Assembly (NCBI GenBank): GCA_036678685.1
Contig: JAZIHH010000016.1
Span: 20,557 to 84,556 of the forward strand
Length of the DNA stretch: 64,000 nt
From: JAZIHH01 sp036678685
Lineage (GTDB): Bacteria > Bacillota > UBA4882 > UBA10575
Reading direction: 5' to 3'
Shown here: piece by piece, positions 50,989-59,651 of the stretch
Layout of the letters: every line of letters starts with the position of its first letter
How positions within the stretch are numbered: position 1 is the first letter of the stretch
Translations under genes and position numbers: made by a program
The notes under the pieces: generated by a model
Told to the model about the DNA's origin: nothing
The model's database searches: none
Seen by the model: the letters and a program-made list of their open reading frames with translations, nothing else

Positions 50989-52488
50989 CTATCCGGCCTC
51001 CTGCCCGGCCCCTTTTCTTAACAATTCCCGGAAGAAGTCACCGGAGATTTTTTCCCGGTTGAAAAGTACTTCCGCGATCTGCCGGAGAAGCTCCTTCCTG
51101 ACTTTAAGAAGCGAGGTAACCCGTTTGGTCTGTTCCTCTAAAATTTCTTGGAACACCCGGTGAATCCTGCTTTTTGGCGTGTATTTCTCATCCACCACGC
51201 CCAAAGGGGAGAGGCCGGACCCAATTAACTTCCGGGCCAGCCGGGCCGCTTGTTCAAAGTCATTGACCGCCCCGGTGCTTCTTTCCCCGTAGACGATCTC
51301 TTCCGCCACCGCCCCGCCCAGGCAGATAGCGATCTGGTCTTCCAGATGTTTTTTGGTATAGAGAGAACGTTCTTCCTCCCCGGACGGACGCATAAACCCC
51401 AGGGCTTTTCCCCGGGAAATAACCGTGAGACTGGCCACCGACCCGGGGCGGAGCACTTCACTGACCAGGGCATGGCCTGTCTCGTGTACGGCCACCCGCT
51501 GCAACTCTTCTTTCCGCGGGCGTTTCTCCATCCGCTCGCCGAGGAGCACTTTGTCCAGGGCTTCCTCCAACTCCTCCTGGCTGATCTCTTTTTTCCCCTT
51601 CCGGAAACTGAGGATGGCCGCTTCGTTGGCCAAAGCTTCCAAATGGGCGCCGGAAAAACCAAAAGTATCGCGGGCCAACCGCTCCAAATCAACCTCGGGG
51701 GCCAGCGGTTTGTTTCTGGTATGAATCTCCAGGATCTTCAGCCTTCCTTCCTTTTCCGGCAGATCCACCTGCACCTGCCGGTCAAAACGGCCGGGCCGCA
51801 TCAAGGCTTCATCCAGAAGATCCGCCCGGTTCGTGGCGGCGATAACCAATATCCGCACCCCGTCGTCGGCTTTCAGGCCGTCCATCTCCACCAACAACTG
51901 GTTGAGAGTTTGATCGTATTCCAGATGGGAAGTGTGTTTTCCTCTCTTCCCGCCCAAGACTTCAATTTCGTCAAGGAAAATAACGGCGCTCTTTTTCCCC
52001 GTTTTCTGGGCCAATTTCCGGGCCTGGGAAAAAAGTTTCCGGATCCGCTGCGCCCCAACCCCGGCGTACATCTCGACGAACTCCGATCCGGACGCGGCCA
52101 AAAAGACCGAATTCAGATGATTGGCGGCGGCTTTGGCCATCAACGTCTTTCCTGTACCCGGCGGACCGGTCAAAAGAATCCCCCGTAAAGGCCTTATCCC
52201 TAGTGGTTTGATTTTCTCTTCTTCTTTAAGAAAATCCAGGGATTCCATTAATTCACGCTTTGCCGTCTCCTGCCCGCCGACATCGGCAAAGGTAACAGGG
52301 GGTACCGGTTCTTCTCCCCCGTTGTAGGCAAGGGCCTGGAAATTCCGTTCCATGCCCCGGTTTCCCATATAAAAGCGCAGGGCCAAAAAAGCCCCCCCGC
52401 AGAGAAGGAAAGGGACGGGATCGATTCCCTGTTTCAACAAGAAAAAAAAGAGGGCGGCGCCGGCCCCGATGATCATTTCCCGGCTCAT
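50989..52488 (-). CDS. FtsH-like AAA metalloprotease lacking the outside domain
   Basis: A 499-residue relative of FtsH. The N-terminus has two short adjoining membrane segments (MIIGAGAALFFFLL, VPFLLCGGAFLALRF) with no extracytoplasmic domain between, unlike classical FtsH. The AAA part has GPPGTGKTLMAKA, VIFLDEIEVL and MRPGRFDRQV. The protease part has the zinc motif HETGH and the third ligand in GAVNDFEQAARLAR. The start at 52488 overlaps the stop of the upstream membrane gene as ATGA. A canonical ftsH is probably elsewhere; this one seems to be a specialised paralogue with the upstream protein as partner. Confidence 0.88.
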   Translation of the reverse strand: MSREMIIGAGAALFFFLLKQGIDPVPFLLCGGAFLALRFYMGNRGMERNFQALAYNGGEEPVPPVTFADVGGQETAKRELMESLDFLKEEEKIKPLGIRPLRGILLTGPPGTGKTLMAKAAANHLNSVFLAASGSEFVEMYAGVGAQRIRKLFSQARKLAQKTGKKSAVIFLDEIEVLGGKRGKHTSHLEYDQTLNQLLVEMDGLKADDGVRILVIAATNRADLLDEALMRPGRFDRQVQVDLPEKEGRLKILEIHTRNKPLAPEVDLERLARDTFGFSGAHLEALANEAAILSFRKGKKEISQEELEEALDKVLLGERMEKRPRKEELQRVAVHETGHALVSEVLRPGSVASLTVISRGKALGFMRPSGEEERSLYTKKHLEDQIAICLGGAVAEEIVYGERSTGAVNDFEQAARLARKLIGSGLSPLGVVDEKYTPKSRIHRVFQEILEEQTKRVTSLLKVRKELLRQIAEVLFNREKISGDFFRELLRKGAGQEAG

Positions 52489-53045
52489 TGGAACACCACC
52501 TTTCCGTCCTCCCCGGCGTTTACAGGGCAAAACCTGGAAACGGCCTGATAATACAGGTCGTCGCCTTTTGCCAGTTGGACAAAGAAAAATTCCTCGCCGA
52601 TGAACACTTTAAAATCGCCTTCGTGTTTTGCCTCCAATTCCCGGAGTTTGGCGTAAAGGTCTTGATACTTTCCGGAAATTCTGGCTTCTTCCAAAACGAA
52701 ACTCAACTCGTAATATACCTCTTGCAACCGTTCTGAACAGGGTGATTCTATTATGATCCCGGCAAGTTCCTTGTTTTTTCTTTCCCGGATTTCCCGGATG
52801 AAGGGTTCCAAGGTTTTCCGGAGATTTTCCGACTTATTCATTTGGAGATGGAGAAGGAGTTTTCCCCCATCCGCCTGCAAAGCGAATTCTTTTATTTCCG
52901 GAACAGCCCCGGCCCACTGCTGCAAAGGATTCTCTTTTAACAACCGTTCCGCCAGAACCTCTCCACCGAACAAAATCCCGGCCGTAACAAGAAAGGCCAC
53001 TGCCGCAAGGAAAATGCTCTTCGGTGTCAGCTGCTTCTTGGCCAT
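52485..53045 (-). CDS. Membrane-anchored protein of unknown function, coupled to the FtsH-like protease
   Basis: A 186-residue protein with one N-terminal membrane segment at about 9-30 (IFLAAVAFLVTAGILFGGEVL) and a charged, mainly helical part outside (MNKSENLRKTLEPFIREIRERKNKEL, VLEEARISGKYQDLYAKLRELEAKHEG). I do not recognise a family. Its stop overlaps the protease start (ATGA), so they are made together in equal amount. It could supply the outside domain that the protease lacks or be its regulator; that is inference. Confidence 0.7.
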   Translation of the reverse strand: MAKKQLTPKSIFLAAVAFLVTAGILFGGEVLAERLLKENPLQQWAGAVPEIKEFALQADGGKLLLHLQMNKSENLRKTLEPFIREIRERKNKELAGIIIESPCSERLQEVYYELSFVLEEARISGKYQDLYAKLRELEAKHEGDFKVFIGEEFFFVQLAKGDDLYYQAVSRFCPVNAGEDGKVVFQ

Positions 53046-53286
53046 AACAATACCCCTTCCCGGGATTATATTGTTGACATAAAAATTATAGCATACTTCA
53101 TTAGAAATAACGAGGTTAAGTGCCTGGTAGTTGCTGGTAGTTGGTGGAAAAGACCCGCGTCCCGCCGGGTAAAAACCGGTTGCCGGTCGTTACATTAAAC
53201 GATTTCCAGTAGGACTTTTTGTGTTTCCGGCGAATTTCTATCCTAAAAAAAGAAAAAACCCTATCCCATAGGACAGGAGGTTTCAG
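53046..53286. other. Divergent intergenic region
   Basis: Separates the minus-strand membrane gene from the plus-strand barrel-like gene. At 53256-53284 the plus strand can form AAACC-CT-TCC / GGA-AG-GGTTT around a CATA loop, which would hide the AGGAGG ribosome site of the barrel-like gene. No clear promoter on either side. Confidence 0.4.
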
Positions 53287-53751
53287 ATGATGCGCACAAA
53301 ATTGCTCACCTTCACGCTTGCCCTTTTTCTTCTCTTTGGATCAGCCACCGCAGGTCTGGCCCGGGAAAATGAATTGGTGTTCGGTTTTAACCCCGATTAC
53401 GGGCTGCTGGTCGGCGCGGAGATCGACCTGGAACAAGTAGTGCAGGCCCCCTGTTGGGGAAGCTTTGAAGCCTACCCCGCCAATTATAATCTCTTTTTCA
53501 CCGCTTATTTCCCGTGGCAAGAAAAACTCGGTTTTTACGCCCGGGCCGGCCTGGCGGAAAACATATACCTTGGGTTGGGGACAAGGTTTTTACTCTCCTG
53601 GGACCTGCATCTTTTTGCCGGTTTCGGCCAGGCCTTGAACGGCGATTCCTTCCTGGACCTGCTCGCCGCCTATCGCCTTAGCGACAATTTATCCTTAAAA
53701 GTCCGTTATCATATGTATCAGGCTTACTTGGGCATTGGTTATAAACTTTAA
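53287..53751 (+). CDS. Secreted beta-strand-rich protein, possibly a small outer-membrane-type beta-barrel
   Basis: A 154-residue protein. The signal peptide is clear (KLLTFTLALFLLFGSATAGLA, cleavage near residue 25). The mature part is a chain of short amphipathic strands rich in Tyr, Phe and Gly (NLFFTAYFPW, LGFYARAGLAENIYLGLGTRFLL, LHLFAGFGQAL, LSLKVRYHMYQAYLGIGYKL). Strand-turn alternation and the last strand resemble small barrels of the OmpA-like type. I cannot name a family. It is expressed alone on the plus strand among minus-strand genes, with AGGAGGTTTCAG before ATGATG. Confidence 0.7.
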   Translation: MMRTKLLTFTLALFLLFGSATAGLARENELVFGFNPDYGLLVGAEIDLEQVVQAPCWGSFEAYPANYNLFFTAYFPWQEKLGFYARAGLAENIYLGLGTRFLLSWDLHLFAGFGQALNGDSFLDLLAAYRLSDNLSLKVRYHMYQAYLGIGYKL

Positions 53752-53765
53752 CCGCGGTGTCCGGC

Positions 53766-54890
53766 TTAAACAAAATCATCCGCCAATTCAGCCATAATTC
53801 TCCGGTGTTCTTCTGCCGGCAACGTTTTGTCAATATACAAGGTGTGATATTTATCTTCCGCCAGGTTGAGACGGAGCGGCTTCTCCAGACGTCTCCCCTC
53901 CCGGTCGTAATAAATGCGTAATTCGGGGCGGAACGGGTTGTTCTTGCGCACCTTGATTACCTTGGCCACCTCCCCGGTGTTCAACTGCACCAACGAACCG
54001 GTGGGGTAGATAGCCATCACGGAAACAAAGGCGTTGAGAACCACCGGGTCGTACTTTTCTTTCTCGGCCAGCAGTTGTTCCAAAGCCTGTTGCGGGGTCA
54101 TTTGCTCCCGGTGCGGGCGAAAGGAAATACACGCGTCATACACATCGGTTACGCCAAGAATCCGCGCTTTGAAACTAATCTCTTTCCCCTGTTTGCCATA
54201 GGGATAACTGGAACCGTCGCATCTTTCATGATGCTCCCTAACCACCGCCAAAATCTCTTCCGGAAAATTACCGGCTTTTAAGATTTCCTCCCCGTAAAGC
54301 GGGTGCTTTTTTATCTCCTCCAGCTCTTCGGGTAAAAGGGAACCCTGTTTCTGCCAGATTTCCGGCTTGATGCTCATCATTCCTATGTCATGAAGAAGGG
54401 CGGCCACCCCCAGCCGGTTTAATTCTTCCCTGGTATAACCCAGGACTTCGCCGGTAAGAATGGATAAAATGGCCACATTCACCGAATGGCTGAAGAGATA
54501 ATTATCATACCTTTTTAAATGGGTGAGGTTCAAGAGTAAAGAGGAATCCACCTCCACCTGGGCCAGCAGATCATCGGCCAAACCGCGGATCACCTGCTCC
54601 TCGAGGGGATAATCGCTGGAGGGTTTTATAATCTCTTCCACCGCGGAAACCGCCCGTTCATGGTTTTTCATCAGAAGGGGAATTAACTGTTTTTCCTTCT
54701 CTTCTTTGCTGTCTTCCTCTGTTTCTTCGGTGATCGATACTTCACTGATGCCCATAGCTTCGATCCGTCTAATCACATCTACGGTAAGTTCCTTGTTGGC
54801 CCCGATTAAGATCACATTGGTATTGGGAAGAAAAATATCTTCCGCCAGACGCATCCCCGGAACCAGTTGTGTAACTTTTATCTTCTTCAA
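53766..54890 (-). CDS. HD-GYP domain protein (probable cyclic-di-GMP phosphodiesterase)
   Basis: A 374-residue protein of the same layout as the one at 46500, with a DUF3391-like or related N-terminal part (VTQLVPGMRLAEDIFLPNTNVILIGANKEL). The HD-GYP domain reads HSVNVAILSILTGEVLG, ALLHDIGMMSI, HHERCDGSSYPYGKQGKEI and ARILGVTDVYDACIS. The GYP motif is altered to SYP in DGSSYP, which may change specificity or activity. It is encoded 11 bases downstream of cheX, so the two are probably one operon. Confidence 0.88.
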   Translation of the reverse strand: MKKIKVTQLVPGMRLAEDIFLPNTNVILIGANKELTVDVIRRIEAMGISEVSITEETEEDSKEEKEKQLIPLLMKNHERAVSAVEEIIKPSSDYPLEEQVIRGLADDLLAQVEVDSSLLLNLTHLKRYDNYLFSHSVNVAILSILTGEVLGYTREELNRLGVAALLHDIGMMSIKPEIWQKQGSLLPEELEEIKKHPLYGEEILKAGNFPEEILAVVREHHERCDGSSYPYGKQGKEISFKARILGVTDVYDACISFRPHREQMTPQQALEQLLAEKEKYDPVVLNAFVSVMAIYPTGSLVQLNTGEVAKVIKVRKNNPFRPELRIYYDREGRRLEKPLRLNLAEDKYHTLYIDKTLPAEEHRRIMAELADDFV

Positions 54891-54901
54891 AAAATACCCC
54901 C

Positions 54902-55378
54902 CTAGCTGTCAGATTCTTTCAAGGCAATAAAGATCCGCACATTACCTAATCCGGTGTGTAAAGGAATAAGTAAAAAATCTAAATCTTTGGCGGATACGGT
55001 TACTCCTCTTCCGACAAAAACCGCGGGCGGGGTAATATTGCAAAAAATGTTTTGGCTTCCCAGCTCGGCTACCGCATTGCCGCTCACCATATTGCTAAAC
55101 TCACTGATCGCACTCTTTGCCAGTTCATCCAGGGATAAGACCGGCAGTCCTTTTAACATATTGGAGGCAAGTTTGACAGCGGTTTCCTCCGAGAGACAGA
55201 AAACCACCTGGCCTGAAAGGTCACCCGTGATACCTATGGCCACATTCACCTCGTCTCCTTTGACCGGAGAAGAAACCAGACCCAGCTGTCCTCTCGTGGC
55301 ATCGGTTTTTCCCATCCGCCTCAGGATATCAAAAGCCGCTTTGAGAAAGGGGTTGATCAAATCGGCTTTCAGGTTCAA
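54902..55378 (-). CDS. cheX: CheX-family chemotaxis phosphatase
   Basis: A 158-residue protein of the CheX/CheC class that removes phosphate from CheY~P-like response regulators. The N-terminus LKADLINPFLKAAFDIL and the motif DELAKSAISEFSNMVSGNAV with the ExxN pair (E and N of EFSN) are the family hallmarks; ITGDLSGQVVFCLSEETA is the central strand pair. The TTG at 55378 is preferred because AGAGAGGA precedes it and it yields the usual CheX start; a GTG at 55426 has no ribosome site. No other che or flagellar gene is in the window. Confidence 0.85.
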   Translation of the reverse strand: MNLKADLINPFLKAAFDILRRMGKTDATRGQLGLVSSPVKGDEVNVAIGITGDLSGQVVFCLSEETAVKLASNMLKGLPVLSLDELAKSAISEFSNMVSGNAVAELGSQNIFCNITPPAVFVGRGVTVSAKDLDFLLIPLHTGLGNVRIFIALKESDS

Positions 55379-55668
55379 CACTTCCTCTCTGTTTAAAATG
55401 TCTGTTCGATAATCCCTGCTGTACACCTTTAAGATTTAAGGCTGAAGGAAGAACAGTTTTTCCGGCCGTCTTTCCACAGAAAACAGTTCCCCTGGTGGCG
55501 ACAGAAATTACACGGAAGTTCTTTGGGGACATTGTTTTCTTTTTTAGCCTTCAACTAGATCCCCCCTTCTACAGTCGGAATCCCCTTTTTAGTCTTAGTC
55601 TATGCGGCAGCAATATTATTATCCGGGTTATTCCCGTTCCGGGAGGTTTTGGCAATCTTCTTCCGTAA

Positions 55669-56136
55669 CTACAAAATAACAAAAATACCTGCTGCCATCA
55701 GCGTAACAATGACACCGGCGATTATCGCTCCAAAGGTCAAAGCGAGCAAAGTCTGTCGCTTTTTGAACCCCAGCAGATGGGCTACGGCGGCACCGGTCCA
55801 GACCCCGCTCATAGGAAGAGGTATGGCCACAAAGATCATTAAACCCCAAAAACCGTACTTGTGGACCTTGTCTTGTTGTTTGCGGGTTTTACGCTGGATC
55901 CAGTTCATAAGATGATAAAAGATATTATATTTGTTTGACCACCGGCCAAGAAAGGACAGAACCACCATCACCGGGATGATGGGCAGTAAATTTCCCGCCA
56001 CCCCAATAATAAAAGCCTGCCAGGGCCGGGCGCCGTAAAGGAACGCCAGCGGGATTGCCCCTCGCAATTCCAGATAGGGCAAGGCAGCAGTAAATAAGAC
56101 CAACAAGATCTCCTTGGCCGTTAAAAAGTCTTCCAT
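55669..56136 (-). CDS. Small multidrug export family membrane protein (COG2426)
   Basis: A 155-residue protein with four to five hydrophobic segments and the family signatures PYLELRGAIPLAF near the N-terminus and FVAIPLPMSGVWTGAAVAHLLGF in the second half. The annotation as a drug exporter is historical; transport has not been shown for most members. The gap 55427-55668 upstream of CheX contains nothing I can identify. ATG 56136 is preceded by AGGAAGCAGCC. Confidence 0.8.
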   Translation of the reverse strand: MEDFLTAKEILLVLFTAALPYLELRGAIPLAFLYGARPWQAFIIGVAGNLLPIIPVMVVLSFLGRWSNKYNIFYHLMNWIQRKTRKQQDKVHKYGFWGLMIFVAIPLPMSGVWTGAAVAHLLGFKKRQTLLALTFGAIIAGVIVTLMAAGIFVIL

Positions 56137-56335
56137 ACAAGGCTGCTTCCTTTCTCTGTTTTAATAAATTTCCCCCCCCATATAATAGAATTTTACGCCG
56201 ATGACCATAAATTAGTATCATATAAAATATATTCTGCTTTTTGGGGACAAAACCTTCTGGCGGCGTTAAAATGATTGCCGCGCCAATCCCTGCTTTCTCC
56301 GGAGGAGGCGGCCTTTCCACAGCGGGCGGCGGCAC

Positions 56336-57265
56336 CTAATATTCCTCATTCAGCAGGCGAAGGGCTTTGTATTCGGCCCAACCCACCTGGCCGGTCACAG
56401 GTAAACCCGCCTGTTGTTGAAATTTTTTGACCGCCTGTTCCGTGGCATAGCCAAAAATGCCGTCGGGATTATGTTTATATAAGTCCAACTGGCGCAGGCG
56501 TTTCTGCAAAAAGAAAACATCGGACCCTTTTTCCCCCATGAGCAGCCGTCGCCGGCTCCGGAAGGGATCCCCTACGATATAAACCCTCGTCCCGTATTTG
56601 ACCCAACGGTAGACTTGCTCCACATCCCGGTTGTACATCCGGACGCAACCGTGACTTTCCAGCCGGCCAATGGACCACGGCTTGTTTGTCCCGTGAATCC
56701 CGTACCGCCCGAAAGGGATATTCAACCCGATCCACCGGGTGCCAAAACCCCCGCTCCATTTCCCTTTATCCGTTACTTTCCAGCTTCCGACCGGCGTCGG
56801 CGTACTCGGCTTCCCGAGTCCCACCGGGAAACTCTGAAAAGGCCGGCCGTCCACCAAAACAGTAAGGGACATAAAATCCGTGTCAATGAGAAGCTCGATA
56901 TTACCCGGCGGGGGATTGACCGCCACCGGATCGCCCGGGCTCAACCACCCAAAAAGCTGCCAGGTCAGGCCGTCGATTTTTCCGGTGGCCGGCAAATTGT
57001 TGGCCTGCTGAAATCTCTTTACCGCCTCAGCGGTAGCCTGGTCAAAAACACCCGACAGTTCCCGGGAATAAAAGCCTAAATTTTTTAAATAATACTGGAT
57101 TTCCAAAACATCAGGGCCTTCCATTCCCGCTCCGATTTCCAGTTCGGGGGGGCAGGGACATTCCCCTTCCGCCCGTACGGATGAGGGAAGAACCCAAAAG
57201 CAGGGCAGAAAAACCACGAACACGAAGAAAAAAAGGTTCCGGTATGCTTTATTGCTACGGGCCAA
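56336..57265 (-). CDS. L,D-transpeptidase with two peptidoglycan-binding domains
   Basis: A 309-residue secreted wall enzyme. Signal peptide at residues 8-30 (FFFVFVVFLPCFWVLPSSVRA). The first PG-binding repeat has DVLEIQYYLKNLGFYSRELSGVFDQATAEAVKRFQ. The YkuD catalytic domain follows, with HGTNKPWSIGRLESHGCVRM where the catalytic Cys sits in SHGCVRM. A second PG-binding repeat ends the protein (VFFLQKRLRQLDLYKHNPDGIFGYATEQAVKKFQ). It cross-links peptidoglycan; in spore formers such enzymes may act on the cortex. The TTG start at 57265 follows GAGGAGG. Confidence 0.93.
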   Translation of the reverse strand: MARSNKAYRNLFFFVFVVFLPCFWVLPSSVRAEGECPCPPELEIGAGMEGPDVLEIQYYLKNLGFYSRELSGVFDQATAEAVKRFQQANNLPATGKIDGLTWQLFGWLSPGDPVAVNPPPGNIELLIDTDFMSLTVLVDGRPFQSFPVGLGKPSTPTPVGSWKVTDKGKWSGGFGTRWIGLNIPFGRYGIHGTNKPWSIGRLESHGCVRMYNRDVEQVYRWVKYGTRVYIVGDPFRSRRRLLMGEKGSDVFFLQKRLRQLDLYKHNPDGIFGYATEQAVKKFQQQAGLPVTGQVGWAEYKALRLLNEEY

Positions 57266-57344
57266 AACCTGTCCGCCTCCTCTTGGTCAAGCTATTTTAT
57301 TATTTCCCACAAAAAAAGCGAGACGTACCAGGCAATCTTTTCTA

Positions 57345-59624
57345 TCAGAGATTCACTTGCACCAAGTCGCGGTCCATCTTGTCCATATAATTTTTTATTT
57401 TGGCCGCCAAAAGGGGGTCTTCCCCCAGGCAGGCGCTGCGAATTTGCCGTAAAAGGTCTATTCCCCGCTGGAATCCGGAAACGATATCTCCTTCCTGCAA
57501 ATCCGGGGCCAGGCGGGTCAGGGCCATAAAATCACACCCCTTGCTCCATTCGTAAGCCAGCGGGGAAAGGCTGGGGAAAAACCTTATCTCCTCCTCACCT
57601 ACTCCGTACCGGAAAATAAGGTCGCGAATAATCTTCTTGATCGGCCTGAGTTCAAAGGGCAGCCGGCGCGGAATGCGTTCTCCTTTCCGCGGCTCATAGT
57701 CTATAGCGACAATAACGGCATTAATCTGGTCTTCATCCCATTCATGGAAAAAGCCGGAAAAATACAATTCCGTAATTAACAATTCCTGGGCGTAAATCTG
57801 CATGGCAAACTTTCCGCGGGGCAGAAGTTTCCCTTCCGGCTCCAGATAATTCAGATCTTCCAGGATGGCTGTTTTGGCCTGCAAGTCGGCCTCAAAACGG
57901 CCCGCCACTTTTATTGACCCCATTCTTTCTTCCAGATTCAACCGCTCTCTATAAAGCTCCTCGTACTTCTTGGCCCTTTTCTGGCAACGGGCTTGTTCCT
58001 TCTCGGAACAATTTCTCTCCGCCATCTCGGCCAAGGACTTTTTTAGTTCCCGGACTTCGGCGGCTATGGCCCTTCTGGCCTTTTTGCCGCGGATAAACCG
58101 TAAACGCCGCTCTTTCTTCCTTAACTGGCGTAAAGCCACGGCCCGGGCTTGCGGGCAACATAAATTCCCCCAATCCTCACAAATTACCCCGCGGATCTTT
58201 TCCAGTTGCGCCTGGAGCCGGCTTAAACGTTTTTCCAGATAAATCTTGCTGTTACGGGCCTGGTGAGTGGCGAAATTACGGTTCAAAATCACCAGGATCT
58301 CCTCGTAAGAATAATTGCTGAACAGGTTTAAAACCGAATTGTAACTCAGATTGAAACGGCTGGTCAGTTCCTCGACATCATTCACATTGGTGCTGGGGAA
58401 CTCCTCCCAACGGTAGCGGTCCGGATCGGCCAGGATGTAGACAAATCCCCTCTCATCGATGCCTCTCCTTCCCGCCCGGCCGGCCATTTGGAAGTATTCC
58501 AAAGTGGTCATCGGCCGGAAGGTCACCCCGTCCCATTTGGTCGGCGAGTCAAAACAGACGCTGCGCACGGGATAGTTAATGCCCACCGCAAAAGTCTCGG
58601 TGGCATACATCACCCGGATCAAACCTTCACCAAAGAGCGTCTCCACAATCTCTTTCAAGGCCGGCAGCATACCGGCATGGTGAAAACCAATCCCTTTCAG
58701 GTACAGGTCTTTTAACCGGTGGAGAGTCTGCCACTTCTCCAAATTATATTTGGCGGCGGCCCCGGCCAGAATCTCCCGGGTTTTCTCCTTCTCCCCCGGG
58801 GTGAGAAAATCAAACTCCTCGCTCAATTCATAGGCCTTGACCTCGCATTGCTGCCGGCTGAAAATGAAATAGAGGGCGGGAAGGCCGTCCCGGTGATAAA
58901 GAGCCCGGACCAATTCTTTATGGTTAGTATCGTTTTTCCGGGAAATTCCGGAGGGGTATCCCCCCTCTTTTTTCTTCCTTTCCCGCCATACCTTTTTTAA
59001 ATTCTTCATGGTCGTCACCCCGGTCAGGGGGTGATAGACATAATGTTCCAAAGGCACGACGCGATCTTTCTTGTATACCACTTTAACGGGGTGCCCTTTA
59101 ATCTCCTGAATCCAGGCGGCCAATTCGTCGGCGTTGGGAATCGTCGCGGACAACCCCAGCAGGCGCAGGTTGTCCGGCATAAAAATAATCGATTCTTCCC
59201 ACACGGTTCCCCGTTCCAGATCCGAAAGGTAATGAATTTCATCGAAAACAACATGGGAAAACTGGTACAAACGTTCTTTTTCCTGGTGAAGGATATTACG
59301 GAAAATCTCCGTGGTCATTATGACAATCTCCGCTTCCGGGTTGATGACCACGTCGCCGGTGATGATGCCAACCCGCTCACTTCCATACCATTCTTTAAAC
59401 TCTTTATATTTCTGGTTGGACAGAGCCTTAATCGGCGCCGTATAAACCACCCGCCGCTGATCCTTGATCGCCTGTTCAATCAGGTAATCGGCAATGAGGG
59501 TTTTGCCGACTCCCGTCGGGGCGGAGACCAAAACCGAGTACCCGTTCATGAGATGGTCCACCGCTTCGCTTTGGAAATCATCCAGGATATACCCGCGAAA
59601 TTCTCTTGTCTTTTCCTGTGTCAT
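57345..59624 (-). CDS. Ski2/Mtr4-type DEAD/DEAH-box RNA helicase
   Basis: A 759-residue superfamily-2 helicase. Motif I is SAPTGVGKT (K41), motif II DEIH at 128-131, motif III GLSATIPN, motif V VMYATETFAVGIN and motif VI QMAGRAGRRGID. A coiled, Lys/Arg-rich middle part and a C-terminal DSHCT-like domain (DEDQINAVIVAIDYEPRKGER, ending GCDFMALTRLAPDLQEGDIV) place it with the Ski2/Mtr4/HelY group. The group is best known from RNA turnover in eukaryotes and from actinobacteria. It may help degrade or remodel RNA. Directly downstream of the methylase gene. Confidence 0.92.
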   Translation of the reverse strand: MTQEKTREFRGYILDDFQSEAVDHLMNGYSVLVSAPTGVGKTLIADYLIEQAIKDQRRVVYTAPIKALSNQKYKEFKEWYGSERVGIITGDVVINPEAEIVIMTTEIFRNILHQEKERLYQFSHVVFDEIHYLSDLERGTVWEESIIFMPDNLRLLGLSATIPNADELAAWIQEIKGHPVKVVYKKDRVVPLEHYVYHPLTGVTTMKNLKKVWRERKKKEGGYPSGISRKNDTNHKELVRALYHRDGLPALYFIFSRQQCEVKAYELSEEFDFLTPGEKEKTREILAGAAAKYNLEKWQTLHRLKDLYLKGIGFHHAGMLPALKEIVETLFGEGLIRVMYATETFAVGINYPVRSVCFDSPTKWDGVTFRPMTTLEYFQMAGRAGRRGIDERGFVYILADPDRYRWEEFPSTNVNDVEELTSRFNLSYNSVLNLFSNYSYEEILVILNRNFATHQARNSKIYLEKRLSRLQAQLEKIRGVICEDWGNLCCPQARAVALRQLRKKERRLRFIRGKKARRAIAAEVRELKKSLAEMAERNCSEKEQARCQKRAKKYEELYRERLNLEERMGSIKVAGRFEADLQAKTAILEDLNYLEPEGKLLPRGKFAMQIYAQELLITELYFSGFFHEWDEDQINAVIVAIDYEPRKGERIPRRLPFELRPIKKIIRDLIFRYGVGEEEIRFFPSLSPLAYEWSKGCDFMALTRLAPDLQEGDIVSGFQRGIDLLRQIRSACLGEDPLLAAKIKNYMDKMDRDLVQVNL

Positions 59625-59651
59625 CGAAGATAAATGCTCCTGTTCTTTTTC

